Shown here piece by piece: positions 43,590-55,189 of a stretch of 64,000 nt of DNA. This stretch comes from Odobenus rosmarus divergens (lineage: Eukaryota; Chordata; Mammalia; Carnivora; Odobenidae). How positions within the stretch are numbered: the stretch's first letter is position 1; each line of letters opens with the position of its first letter. Location: the NCBI RefSeq assembly GCF_000321225.1, contig NW_004451010.1, positions 1,083,863 through 1,147,862 on the forward strand, read 5' to 3'. The notes beneath the pieces are model-generated. The model saw only the letters and a list, made by a program, of their open reading frames with translations, made no database searches and had not been told where the DNA came from. The translations under genes and the position numbers were made by a program.

Positions 43590-43860
43590 TAATCCAGGCA
43601 AGAAAGATGGTGGTTTGGACCAGGGAAGAAGCAATAGAGGTGGTGAGAACTGGTGGTATTCTGGATATGTTTTGGAAGTAGGAGCCAAAAGAATCTGCCA
43701 GTGGACTGAGAGGAAGGGGTAAGGCCTGAGCAACTGAAGGATGGAGTTATCATCAAATGAGATTGAGGTGACTCCATTATATTTTTTAAATGAGCTCCTT
43801 GTAGTGGAAGTTGCTATTATCAATGTAGTATTTATCAAAATACTTAAAATGTCCTTTTAA
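43590..43860 (-). repeat. L2 fragment, antisense
   Basis: CAGTAATCCAGGCAAGAAAG, then TTCTGGATATGTTTTGGAAG and CTGAGCAACTGAAGGATGG follow the reverse L2 consensus. Confidence 0.78.
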
Positions 43861-44266
43861 CTAAGTATTAATGCTTCTGTACTTGGTAATGATGCCAGTA
43901 GTCACTGCAAGAATAAGGCAGGAAGACTTAAATATCAAAGCCAAGTTCATATCCTAACTCTCTGGAAAACTTCAGATTGTGTGGCTTTGAAACAGGTTGG
44001 GGTAGTGGTATGGTTCCTGAAAAGAATTAATGTTTCCAGACATAAGGACTTTAAGGCTTAGGATTTTATAATTTAAAGACACCAACTTTTAGGTGATTAG
44101 AAAGTGATCAAATTGTATTATGTTTAATAATAGCAAGTTTCTTTTTGAATCTTACAGACTTGAGGACTTTGGCATGAAGAAGAATGCTCTTTTCCCAGCC
44201 CAAGGCTCATTTTTAATTCAGTAAGGCTCATGTTTGATAAACATTGAAGTGCCAGAAATCAGAGTT

Positions 44267-44477
44267 TTTTTTTTTTAAGATTTTTTTTAAAGATTTTATT
44301 TATTTATTTGAGAGAGAGAGAGAGAATGAGAGATAGAAAGCACGAGAGGGAAGAGGGTCAGAGGGAGAAGCAGACTCCCTGCTGAGCAGGAAGCTCGATG
44401 TGGGACTCGATCCCGGAACTCCAGGATCATGACCTGAGCCGAAGGCAGTCGCTTAACCAACTGAGCCACCCAGGCGC
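44267..44477 (-). mobile_element. CAN SINE, young-looking copy
   Basis: Perfect duplication CCAGAAATCAGAGTT (44252-44266 and 44478-44492). The T-rich start contains a doubled AAGATTTT. Confidence 0.95.
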
Positions 44478-45039
44478 CCAGAAATCAGAGTTCTTGGTTG
44501 CTGTCTGACTCAGCCAAAAACTGGCTAATTCAGGCAGAAATGGAATTCATTAAAAAATAATAATGATAATGTTTCAGAGGGAAGACATATAGGGTGCTGA
44601 AAACGTTTTATATCTTGATCTAGGTGGAAATTTCACAGGTATTTACATAACAAGTTCCATACTTAAGATTTTTGCCCTTTATATAAATCATACCTCAATT
44701 TTTTTTTCTTTTTAATGAGAAAGCTGGAGAAATAGACTTGGAAAATAAGCAGAACTAAGGCTAGGTGATCAGAATGACAGTAACCAAGGCTATGCCTGAT
44801 TAGGGTACTGCCACCAAACACAGCTCATGCACACCACTGGAATTAGTTATAAAACCCCTGCTCTGCTGCATCATCCCTGATTCAGAGTCCTTGACAGAAG
44901 CATCATATTTTGCCCCAGCTTCCAGGTGTCAGGGAGCAATTAGCTAGAGTCCCTTCTCTGGAATTTACACGATGGTAAATTCTATGAATTTAAGAAGAGG
45001 CTTCAGATGCTAAGCAGCCTGACAGTGACAAATATTCAC

Positions 45040-45500
45040 AACACTTCCCTAGTCTTCATCTCACCCTATTGCCCCCAAACTGGAGTCTTTCTCTCATTCC
45101 CCCTTACCCAAGCTATCAAAGTTCTGACTACAATATATCCTGAAACAGTGTACATAGGTTTGTCACTACTTGCACTCTAGACCAAGCTACCATCATCTCA
45201 ATCTCTTCCTGTTTCATCTCTGCTCTCACTCTCTTCTGTCCACACACACAATCCATTCTATCCACAGAAGCCAAAGTGATCTTTAAGAAAAATAAATCGT
45301 ATCATTTCCTCAGGCTCTTGCTCCCTGTGCTCTAGCAACAAGGAGGACTTCATTCCGTCCTAGGATCTCTGCACTTGCCATTTCCTCTATGTGGAATGCA
45401 CCTCAACCAGACTTTCCTTGAGTAGTTATTTTTTGTCATTTCACTTCTGTGCTCAAATGCCACTTCAGAGGTTACCTCTGAAAACCCAATTAGTAACCTG
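45040..45500 (+). repeat. L2 3' region, sense
   Basis: CAAGCTACCATCATCTCAAT, AGCCAAAGTGATCTTTAAG, CTTGCTCCCTGTGCTCTAGC and GCTCAAATGCCACTTCAGAG follow the L2 consensus. Confidence 0.78.
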
Positions 45501-45647
45501 CTTTGAAAATTGGGGGAGGAAGAGGGCGGAGATTTCTGTTTCTTCTAACAAGTACCAAATAGTGACTGTATTATTTGATTAAACGATGGACGTTTATAAC
45601 TAGAAAATGTTTACATTTAAACCAAATTTAAGAAGAAAAACTGTAAG

Positions 45648-45841
45648 GGGCACCTGGGTGGCATAGCCGGTTTAGCGTCTAGCTCTTGGTTTCAGCTCAG
45701 ATCCCCATCTCAGGGTTGTGGGATCAAGCCCCACCTTGGGCTCCACTCTCAGCTCAGAGTCTGCTTAAAACTCTGACCATCAACACTTCCCCCCGCCCCC
45801 CGCTCTCTCTCCCTAAAATAAATAAGTAAATCTTTTTAAAA
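45648..45841 (+). mobile_element. CAN SINE, older copy
   Basis: Diverged head GGGGCACCTGGGTGGCATAG. Flanks AAAAACTGTAA and AAAAATGTAAA are an imperfect duplication. Confidence 0.9.
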
Positions 45842-45929
45842 AATGTAAAAATGTATATCCATACCTTTATATATCTATTTCACTGCCATCTGCCTAGGAA
45901 CTATAATATAGAAGATGTTCAGTTAATTA

Positions 45930-46127
45930 TTTTTTTTTTAAGATTTTATTTATTTATTTGACAGAGAGACACAGCGAGAGAGGGGACACAAGCAGGGGGA
46001 GTGGGAGAAGGAGAAGCAGGCTTCCCGCTGAGCCAGGAGCTGGATGCGGGACTCGATGCCAGGACCCTGGGATCATGATCTAAGCTGAAGGCAGACGCTT
46101 AACGACTGAGCCACCCAGGCACCCCTG
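45930..46127 (-). mobile_element. CAN SINE
   Basis: Complete. Flanks TTCAGTTAAT and CTCAGTTAAT. Faces the copy 90 bases upstream. Confidence 0.93.
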
Positions 46128-46246
46128 CTCAGTTAATAAATGAATGAATGTAAAGGTATTCTCAGAGAATGGTTATCTTTTTATCAGGAAAAGACTAAGG
46201 ACCAAGAGAAGCAATGTCTATGTAATTATTCAAATATTCACTCCTG

Positions 46247-46446
46247 GGGCACCTGGGTGGCTCAGTCGCTTAAGTGTCTGCCTTCAGCTCAGGTCATGAT
46301 CCCAGGGTCCTGGAATCGAGCCCCGCATCAGGCTCCTTGCTGGGTGGGGAGCCCGCTGCTCCCCATGTTTCCCCTGCTTGTGCTCTCTCTCTCTCTCTCT
46401 CTCGCTGACAAATAAATAGATAAAATCTTAAAAAAAAAAAAAAAAG
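46247..46446 (+). mobile_element. CAN SINE
   Basis: Complete. Flanks ATTCACTCCTG and ATTTACTCCTG. Third SINE in 800 bases. Confidence 0.93.
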
Positions 46447-46649
46447 ATTTACTCCTGAGTAGTAATTCTTTGTAGTTAACAAATTGTTCTCTCTCTCTCA
46501 TTTTTTTTTTTTTTTAATGACTTGTGTTTCTTTTGGAACTAGAATGGCCTTGGGAATATTCTTGACTTAAAAAGTGAGTTCATAAATTTTGGGTATTTTT
46601 TTTTTCTGTAGAATAGCAATCGTTTCAGTGGAAAGAATTATTTAAATAA

Positions 46650-47470
46650 TATGTGTATAAAAAGTGTCTCTCACCGTAAGAAAGGAAGGTCTCTGGGGAG
46701 CTTTTGTTAAAATGCAGCATTTATTTCTTTGCAGAAATCATGAGCAAAAAATGTCCTGATTCATTTTAGCGTGCACTAATGAAAAACCTATTTTTCATTT
46801 TATTAAAAGAAAATATTTTCATAAAGTTGAATGAACCCTACAAGTAGAACTCCTATTAGAAAAAGAAGCAGAGACCACTTTGGGGAACAGGCACTACATT
46901 TAATGTTTTTTAATCTTTCTCAATGTCAAGTGTTTGTTTTAAGCAAGGGAGAAAAATGCCTAGATATTGCCCCTGGGTTGGGTTAAATTAATCCTTATCT
47001 CTTTGATAAGGCCCCTGGCATGCTTTTAAGTCATTTGAGTTAATCTTTCTTTTTTTGTTGTTGTTTTGCTTACTGGAGGTATTTATGAAGTGAAAACTTG
47101 GTGTTAGCCTCAACATTCTACATACTTCTTTGACTAAAAACTCCTCTAGGGAGAGTTTAAAATTCCAACTTTAGAAAAATACAGTGAATATTAAATCAAG
47201 AAAAGGGAAAGTCTTGCATTCAAGACATTTTTGTGAAAGTTAGAGACAGCAAGGCTGCAGCTCACATTTTTTCATAGCTGCAGATATTGAACAGCGACCC
47301 CTTGTTCTTGACCTTTGTTCAAGAAAAGGGATGCAGTTTGCCAGCATTTGGGTCTCTTTTTTGACTAACTTTCCCCTGCAGCCATTGTAAAACTCACATT
47401 TTAAACTAAGGGCAAATTTGAATAATTAGGTAAGTGAAAATACTCCTCTAAACTGGTTGATAAGAAATGT
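46650..47470. other. Repeat-free intergenic block, candidate regulatory element
   Basis: No SINE, LINE or LTR word is recognised over about 800 bases, unlike its surroundings. It contains CCTTATC-TCTTT-GATAAGG (46993-47011), a perfect inverted pair of GATA sites, and TTGACCTTTGTTCAA (47308-47322), whose reverse reads TGAACA-A-AGGTCA, a DR1-like nuclear receptor site. Function is inferred only from these motifs. Confidence 0.4.
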
Positions 47471-47634
47471 CAGAGAAAAAAGGGCCATCTGTCCAAGGTT
47501 ATGAATCTATGTTTGATCTGTACTCAATGTCAAAACTCACCTGTAAAGTCAACTAAACTATATGTAAAAGAAGGCACGTTAGTATCTTTTTCCGCTGACA
47601 TTTCATTATGTTTTCAAATATAAAGAAAAGTTGA

Positions 47635-47770
47635 ATATTATACAGTGAACACCCATGTATCTACCAGCCAGATTCTATAATTGTAAGCATTTTGTTATAT
47701 TAGTTTGATATCCATCATTATCTGCCTTAATTTCTGGTACATTTTAAAGTAAGTCGCAGACTTCAGTACT
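47635..47770. repeat. Old LINE-type fragment
   Basis: GAATATTATACAGTGAACAC, CCATGTATCTACCAGCCAGA resembles a common old mammalian L1-related repeat. Subfamily and strand are not assigned. Confidence 0.4.
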
Positions 47771-48629
47771 TCATAGTAAGTGTCATTTTGGAAGTGAAAA
47801 AAAAAAGAATTGGAGATGAACTTTGTGCGATTATAATTAACTCCTAAAAGAGTCACAGAATATGTGAATTCACTACAAATCCTAGATTTCATCACAGTTA
47901 GAAAGATCTAACATTGCTATTAATAGCCTCTAAAAAATAATGCATATTTTGGGTATCTTGTGATCCTTTCCACATAACTTTTAGCTTCCCAGACTTCTCT
48001 CATTCACAGATAACCTTCACGATTTCTACCATATTCAAATACCATGTGTAATATTGTTTACTTATTTTCTCTAAAAAATTTTATTTTCAATTAAATTTAT
48101 TTTTAGAGTACAACTTTATATCACCACCATAAATGGAAAATTGGTATCATTTGTCATAAATAAGTTAACCATATTTTTTTTCTATACACAAAAGTAAATT
48201 CATAATGTATACCTTGGCATGCATACTAAGGGAAATACTGAGTTATATAGCCTCCAACCTTCCCCCTTTTCCTTTCACAAACATTGGGGCACAAGGAAAG
48301 TCAAATCTGCATTGGAAGTTGGACACATAGATGATACCAGGCTGTTCTCTTTTTAAGGGACAAAAGCACCACATCCGGACTTGCCTGAATCTCGCTTGAG
48401 CTGGCAATGGAGAGAGGAGGGTGAGAAAGTGTCTGTCTGCAGCCTGTCTGAGATTGTGTCCCAAGTGCGGCACATTCCTCATGAGCCCTGTGTTGTCAAC
48501 CCCAGCTGCTCTGGAGTTGCAGACTCCACACTGGCCAAAGCCCAACCTTTGCAGCCTGAGGTTTGGGGACCTCTCAGAGCAATGGCTCTGACCATACTTT
48601 TTCTTTTCTTTTTTTTTTTACGTCATTAG

Positions 48630-48692
48630 TTTTTTTTTTTATTATTATGTTATGTTAATCACCATACATTACATCATTAGTTTTTGATGTAG
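48630..48692 (-). mobile_element. L1 3' end, antisense, about 60 bases
   Basis: TTATGTTAATCACCATACAT, TACATCATTAGTTTTTGATG, TAGTGTTCCA is the reverse of the young carnivore L1 end seen at 21150-21245. Confidence 0.85.
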
Positions 48693-48719
48693 TGTTCCAT
48701 CTTTTTCATTTTGTTTCCC

Positions 48720-49700
48720 TTTATAGTTTTAACCCTCTCCTACCAAACCTATCTTCCTCCAAGCTCCCTCTATGTTAATGTAGATGTGGTAGGAGACTAA
48801 CAGCACAGCTATCTTTTCCTCCTGAAATTAGAACCAAGACCTAGGAGCCAGACATATGGAGATCAAAATACCAGATTTACTACTGATGAAGGTAAGCTGA
48901 AGAAAAGGCCTAGGGTCTATGGCCAAGTAGGCTTCTTCCTACATTCCCTGTGATCTGATAATTCCTACCCAGTCACTGGCACATTTAGTTAAAAACAGGC
49001 CTTTCCTGGCAGGGGTACAGCCTGTCAGCACTACAAAGAAGAAAAAAAAGTGCACACTACAGACAGGCTGGCTCTGTAGGTAAGAACACAGAAGCCTCCC
49101 AGGCAAGCACACTCAAGTCCTGCTCAATTCACCAGTCAGATGAGTCAGTCTTTGTGACTTGGAGAACAGTTAAGTGAGGGAGTCAGAGAGAAGCTGGAAG
49201 TGATCCTCCCATATTCCTTCCTCTTGAGAAGTCAAGTTCCCTCTTTTTTATGGAAACATGAGAAGTACAGGATGTTATCCCCTAACAATTACCTCCTATT
49301 GCTTCCTCCTATAGTGACTAAATGTCACAGGATGAACCTTGGGACCCTTCATCAAATGGAGCAGGAAATGGAAGTGTGTACTGGCAGCCAAAACCAACAT
49401 GCGAAGATTTTCCAGGTAATTGCTGCCATTGGGCATCCTGTTAACCAACAAAGTGGCCAAAATTGGGCATGTTCTTGCCTCTCTTGATAAAATATTTCCT
49501 CCTTTAGCCTCTGTGGCCATGTGCCAGTTCTGGTGCCTTGAGCCTCAGATACCCCAACCAATCTTGCCTTTTCCCACTGTGCCCCATAGAATCTGCCTCC
49601 TCCTCTGCTTATAAGTAAAACTTACCTTCCATTCGGTTCTGTATTCTCACCTGGAAGTAGGCAGGCTCATCATCTGAGTAAAACGCTAGGGTGTTAATGA
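48720..49700. other. Unassigned intergenic sequence
   Basis: Higher GC than its surroundings, with several short overlapping frames on both strands (for example 49200-49487 +, 49296-49520 -). No splice logic and no homology I recognise. It could be a diverged LTR or other old repeat. Confidence 0.3.
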
Positions 49701-50249
49701 CGGTAGGGTTTATTTATATATTTTAAAATAGGAGTTTATTAAACCTCATAAAGAATATGCATAAGAAAATATCAGAGGAACTCCTTTGGTTTCTCTCTGT
49801 TCTTTCTGTTAACTCTCTGCTCCCTGGATGGTGTTGTTACAGTTGCATGTCATGGTTGCTTCTCAAAGACAGTCAGCTTTTTTATTAGCCATCTGAACTT
49901 CCCACAACTGCTTACATCCTCAGCTACCACAGGATCACTTAAGCCATTATCAGCTATATCCTCAGTGCATTTACACAGGGCCTGAGTCTCAGTGGGATTG
50001 GACCTCTAGCAAATCACCGAGTGGAAATTTTACAAAAGTCAGAATTGCATATGTAAATTAGCATAAATATACATACGAAGGCCAAAACAACCTTGAAAAA
50101 AAAAAGAATGACTATGGAAGACCAATACTATCTGATTTTAGGATGACTTTTAAAGTGACAGTTATCAAGACAGTATGGTATTAGTATCAGGATAGATATG
50201 GAACATAATAGAGTTCAGAAATAGGCCCTACATATATGGACAACTGACT

Positions 50250-50836
50250 TTTTAAAAAATTTATTATTGACGTATAATTGAAATGGAGTGTTATCTTAGT
50301 TGCAGGTGTGCAACATATTGGTTTGACAATTTTTTTTTTTAAGATTTTATCTATTTATTTGTCAGAGAGAGAGAAAGAGTACAAGCAGGGGAAATGGGGA
50401 GTGGCAGGCAGAGGGAGAAGCAGACTCCCCACTGAGCAGGGAGCCCGATGCAGGGCTTGATCCCAGGACCCTAGGATCATGACCTGAGCCGAAGGCAGAA
50501 GCTTAACCGACTGAGCCACCCAGGTGCCCCGATTCGACAAGTACTCAGTACTCACCACAGTAAGTGTAGTCACCATCTGTCACCAATGTTATTACAATAT
50601 TATTGACTATATTTCCTATGCTGTACTTTACATCTCCGTGATTTATTTATTTTATAACTAGGAGTTTGTACCTTTCCAACCCTGTCTTCTGTTGTGTGCA
50701 TTCCTGCCCACCCACCTCACCTCTGGTAACTGCCAGTTTGTTCCCAGTATTTGAATCATTTATTTCTTAGTTTGTTGTGATTTTTTAGATTCCACATATA
50801 AGTGAAATCATATGATATTTGTCTTTCTCTGATGCA
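50250..50836 (-). mobile_element. 5'-truncated L1 3' end inserted antisense in an older L1
   Basis: The reverse of an L1 end: TTATTATTGACGTATAATTG ... CACCATCTGTCACCAATG ... ATTCCACATATAAGTGAAAT. Flanked by ACAACTGACTTTT and ACAACTGATTTTT, and the outer L1 continues across. It carries a SINE at 50339-50530. Confidence 0.82.
50339..50530 (-). mobile_element. CAN SINE nested in L1
   Basis: Complete. Flanks GTTTGACAA and GATTCGACAA are an imperfect duplication. Confidence 0.93.
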
Positions 50837-52486
50837 CAACTGATTTTTGACAACAGCAATCCAGTGGGGAAAGGATAATCTTTTCAATAAATAGTGCTGG
50901 AATAATTGGATATTTATATGCAAGCCCCCTCCCCCTGAAACCAAAAGAACACTTTGATCTATACCTTATACCATATGTAAAAATCAACTTGAAATGGATC
51001 ACAGATCTAAATGTAAAACCTAAAAGTATAAAACTTCTAGAAGAAAACCTTGGTTATACAAAGATGTCTTAGCTAAGTCAACAAAAACATAATCTATAAA
51101 AAAACAAATTGATTAATTGAACTTCATCAAAATTAAAATTTTTCTGCCCTTTGAAAGACACTGTTAAGAGAATGAGAAGATAAACCACAGACTGAAAGTA
51201 AATATTTGCATATATCTGGTAAAAGACTTGTATCCAGAATATATAAGGAACTCTCAAATCTCAATAATTAAAAAAAACCCTCTAAGAATAATGAGCAAAA
51301 TATGTAAATAAACACTTCATGAAAGAAGAAGTGGATAAAAAGTAAACACATGAAAGTAAGCTCAGCAGCATTAATCATCAGGAAAATGCTAATGAAAACT
51401 GCAATGAGATACCACTACATACTAATAAGAATGGCTAAATTTTAAAAGCTGACCATACTAGCAAGAATATGGAGGAACTAGAACTTTCATACACATTGGT
51501 GGGAATGTAAAATAGCACAACTACTTTGGAAATATTTGGCAATATATTAAAAAGTTGAACATATACACACCATATGAGTCAGACATTCTACTCCTATTTA
51601 TCCAAGAGAAATGAAAACATATGCCTATAAAACAACTTGCATGGAAATGATCATGGAAGAGTAATTTGTAATAACCCCAAACTGGAAACCATGAACCCAA
51701 ATGTCTATCAAACAAATCGTGGTGTATCCATGCAATGAAATACTACTTAGCAATAAAAAATAATGAACCACCATTAATATACACAACAAAAATGGATCTC
51801 AAAAGTGAAAGAATAGGACAAAAATAAGTACATACCATATGATTCCACTTATATAAAATTCTATAAAATGTAAACTAATCTATAGTAATAGAGTTCTTAG
51901 TGAACTAATGTATGCTTGGGTGATGGTTACATGGCTAAATACATAATTAAAAATTAAGTTAGCTGCACACTTACAATTTGTACACTTCACTGTTTATAAG
52001 TAATAGTTCAGTAAAAAGAATAATAAATAAATAAATGCATGTTTCCTGTAGTAATTCCAACAATGCAGAAGAGTATGTAGTTGAAAGCCCATTCTTCTAT
52101 TCTCCTCTTGTCTTTTCCTCATCTCCTACTTAAATGCAATCCCACTCACCAGAGGTTTCCACTATTCATAGTTTGATATTTATTAAAGACCTTTTTCAAA
52201 TTTTAAGATATGTAGCATTAATTTTCTTCTGTTTTCTACTATAATTATTTTGAGTACATAGCTGATTGTCTTACTGGATTATATGTATTAAAAGCAGAAA
52301 CTTATAGTATGTCTCTTTATAATTCTTAAACAAAGAAGGGATAGAAATAAATATGCTATTTTGAGGCAATTGCCATAGTTACGGACACATTACAGATAAC
52401 TCACATTCACTGTGTTTCAGACACTGTACCAGGAGTTTTCTATGTTCTATTTCATTTAATCCTCACAAGAACCAAAAAAGGTGGTT

Positions 52487-53120
52487 TTCCCAGTTATCTA
52501 CTGCTACATAACAAACCATACCAAAACTTAATGGCTTAAAATAATGATAGGATTTACTTTGCTCACTTGTTCACAAACCTTGTGAGTTTGGGCAGGTCTT
52601 GTTAGGGATTGATCATCTCGGCTACAATCAGCAAAGACTTGGGTAGCTCGATAGCTCAGGCCTGGAATTATCTGAAGGCTTGTTCCTTCCACATATATGG
52701 TGGTTGGTGCTGGTTGCTGGCTGAAATCTTACTTGGGCTTGTCAACCAGAACACCTCCGTGTGCCCTGTCCATGTAGCCTGGGCCTCCTCACAACATGGT
52801 GGCTGGCTTCCCAGGGTGAGTTTTCAATGAGAGAGCCAGGTGGGATCTGTATCTGCATCACCCTTTATGATCTGGCCTCAGTGTCATTTCTGCAGCATTC
52901 TATGCTTTGAGGCAACCACAAAGTCACACTCCATTTCAAGGAGAGGGGAAATAGAGTCTATCTCTTGAAGGGGGTGTGGCAATGGTTTTGAAGAGCATGT
53001 GGGATGGGAAATACTGCTGTGGCCATTTTTTAAATAATTTTTTATTGTTATGTTAATCACCATACATTACATCATTAGTTTTTGTGCTGTGGCCATTTTT
53101 GAGAATTTATTTTGCCACAG
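52487..53120 (+). mobile_element. Old LTR-like repeat
   Basis: GTTATCTACTGCTACATAAC, AACTTAATGGCTTAAAATAA, CTCCTCACAACATGGTGGCT, CATTTCAAGGAGAGGGGAAA and an end TTTTGCCACA form a common old mammalian LTR arrangement. The family is not named with confidence. No coding part is present. Confidence 0.55.
53031..53084 (-). mobile_element. 54-base L1 3' tail with perfect 16-bp duplication
   Basis: Reverse L1 end (TTGTTATGTTAATCACCATA, CATTACATCATTAGTTTT) placed between two exact copies of TGCTGTGGCCATTTTT (53015-53030 and 53085-53100) within the LTR-like repeat. Confidence 0.93.
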
Positions 53121-53287
53121 CAGAAACTTGTCATGGTTAAATTACTAAAACCTGTAAGTGACTGAGTACTCAGAATTGTCTCTGACTCCAAAGCTCTGAT
53201 TATGATCCAGATAGTTGTCTTACTTTGTGACTTTGAAAACTGTTAATATCACATTGTCAATTCCTGTTATGTCTCTAAGACAAATTC

Positions 53288-53506
53288 TTTTTTTTTTTTA
53301 AGATTATATTTATTTGAGAGAGAGAGAGAGCACGAGCAGGGTGGGAGGGGCAGAAGGAGAAGCAGATTCCCCACTGAGCAGGGAGCCCAATGTGGGGCTC
53401 AACCTGGGCTTGACATGGGGCTCGAGGTGAGGCTCAATTCCAGGACCCTGAGATCATGACCTGAGCCAAAGGCAGATGCTTAACTGGTTGAGCCACCAGG
53501 CGCCCC
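53288..53506 (-). mobile_element. CAN SINE with internal duplication
   Basis: Flanks TCTAA(G/A)ACAAATTCT. The word (G)TGGGGCTC(A/G) is repeated three times (about 53392-53440), lengthening the body by about 40 bases. Confidence 0.9.
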
Positions 53507-53639
53507 TCTAAAACAAATTCTCATGAGCACTGTTCATTTCCAGTAGGAGGACTGCATATGAATCATTTTTTAAATGTATGTAGCTACTGTTGTACTGCAT
53601 TAGATATTAATTCATTTTAGGGCATTTTAAAAATTCTTG

Positions 53640-53935
53640 GTAGCTTTTTACCCATGCAAAGGGAATAGCATTTTCCAGGAAGCAGAGGTGAGGGAGAGCA
53701 TAGCAGGTGTGGAAAACAGCATGGACTGCACCGTCTGAAGGGGAAGCAGGTAAGCTGTGCAAAATGGGCTCAAAAAGCACACAGGGCTGTGTCATAAGCA
53801 GGTGAAGAACTTAGACCCTATCCTGAGTCCAACAAGGGCCACTGAAAGGTTTTAAGGAGGGAAGTGATGGGGTTCAGATTTGATTTTTAAATGATCACTT
53901 TGGCTGCAGTGTTGAGTATTTAAAAGCATGGGATT
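53640..53935 (-). repeat. L2 fragment, antisense
   Basis: TAGCATTTTCCAGGAAGCAG, AGGTTTTAAGGAGGGAAGTG and ATGATCACTTTGGCTGCAGT follow the reverse L2 consensus. Confidence 0.75.
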
Positions 53936-54239
53936 TGGAGTGATATGCCAACCCCAGTTCACCCACTTACTGAATAAGCTAGGATTAGCTTGGAATACAG
54001 TGTACTCTTTTCAACCTGGAGATAGAGGTATTTTCTAATATGAGAAAGTTGTTTTTTCTTATATCTTCAGCTATCGCTTTTTAAATATTTCTAGTATCTT
54101 AGTGAATGTGCACAGATTTGAGTCCAATTCCTGATTTCCAACTAACAGTTGTGCACATATGTTCTAATGAGACTGAGTATTCTCTAATTCACCTGATGGG
54201 CAAGGCTATGGAGTGGTGACAAATAAACCCTGATGTATC

Positions 54240-54480
54240 CATGGTTTAATACAATAAAGGTTTATATCCTGCCTGTCTGAAAGTCTGAAACAGGTTGAGA
54301 AACTTTATTTCATAAACATGTCATCTGCATATTTAGCAGTTGGAGGATATCACAAGGTGAGTTAAAGCCAGGTCCGGAAGTGGCTTCTATCATTTCTACC
54401 CACATCCTGTTGGCTAGAATTGAGTCACAGGCTCCTATCTAGCTGCCAAAGAGGCTGGAAAATGTAGGGGTGCACATAGA
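54240..54480. repeat. Old medium-copy repeat fragment
   Basis: AAAGGTTTATATCCTGCCTG, then CCACATCCTGTTGGCTAGAA, TTGAGTCACAGGCTCCTATC and AGGCTGGAAAATGTAG resemble a known mammalian interspersed repeat whose name I am not sure of. Confidence 0.45.
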
Positions 54481-55189
54481 TATTTGACAAGCATTGGTGG
54501 TTTCTGTCATCTCCTTCCTTGTCCAGATTTTCTGATACTCTCAGTCAACTGAAATTAAGATCCTCATAATGAACTGAAGCAAAATCTTTTTATTTCAAAT
54601 TCTGTCTATAGTGTATTATTTCTGAGGACTAGATCTCTCTGGATACACAACCCCATTACCAGGATGACCCCTACTTAGATTTTGTATAACTGGGAGTTCA
54701 TTCTGGTTTTTTGTTAGATTTAGATCCATAGAATCTGGAAACTTCATTAAAAGTGAAAAATCAGTGTCAATTTTAATTGTTAATTTAGCTTGTTTACTAA
54801 GGTCAAAATAAAGCAGAAACTCACCATATTTTAGATTTGATTTAGTGTTATTTTCTTTTTTTTAGAAAACTTTTTAAAGAGAATTACTCTTCTTAAAAAC
54901 ACAGCTTCAGGCTGGAAGAACTATCTTTAGTTGACAGGGAAGAATGTGAAATCCAGTATTTTACATCTTCTTTCCTTCTCCTCTTTAAGGAAAAAGAATA
55001 AAAACAGCCTAGAATATTACCTGTACAGGTGACTTAGAGAAATCTTATTTTCTGTCCTTTGAAGTTCAGAACATTGGCATGACTGTGGGGAAACACAACC
55101 TAAATTATTTACTATACTCACTGCATATATTTTTAATGTCATATTTGTGAACAAGAGAGCATTTGGAAGCAATTACACTTAACTTTTTT

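Larger units (their letters stand above)
50070..52040 (+). mobile_element. L1 3' half, sense, with nested L1 and SINE
   Basis: ATCAAGACAGTATGGTATTA, then after the insertion GCAATCCAGTGGGGAAAGG, CAACTTGAAATGGATCACAG, TTTGAAAGACACTGTTAAGA, ACACATTGGTGGGAATGTAA, and a 3' UTR ending in AATAAATAAATAAATG. ORF2 is full of stops. The insertion spans 50250-50836. Confidence 0.82.

Noticed and set aside
43235..43838. Overlapping frames of 148 (+) and 99 (-) codons
   Set aside because: Partly L2 (from 43590) and partly C-rich low complexity; no recognisable protein.
48243..49614. Several 64 to 100 codon frames considered as a small intergenic gene
   Set aside because: They overlap on both strands without splice sites that would join them and show no family I recognise.
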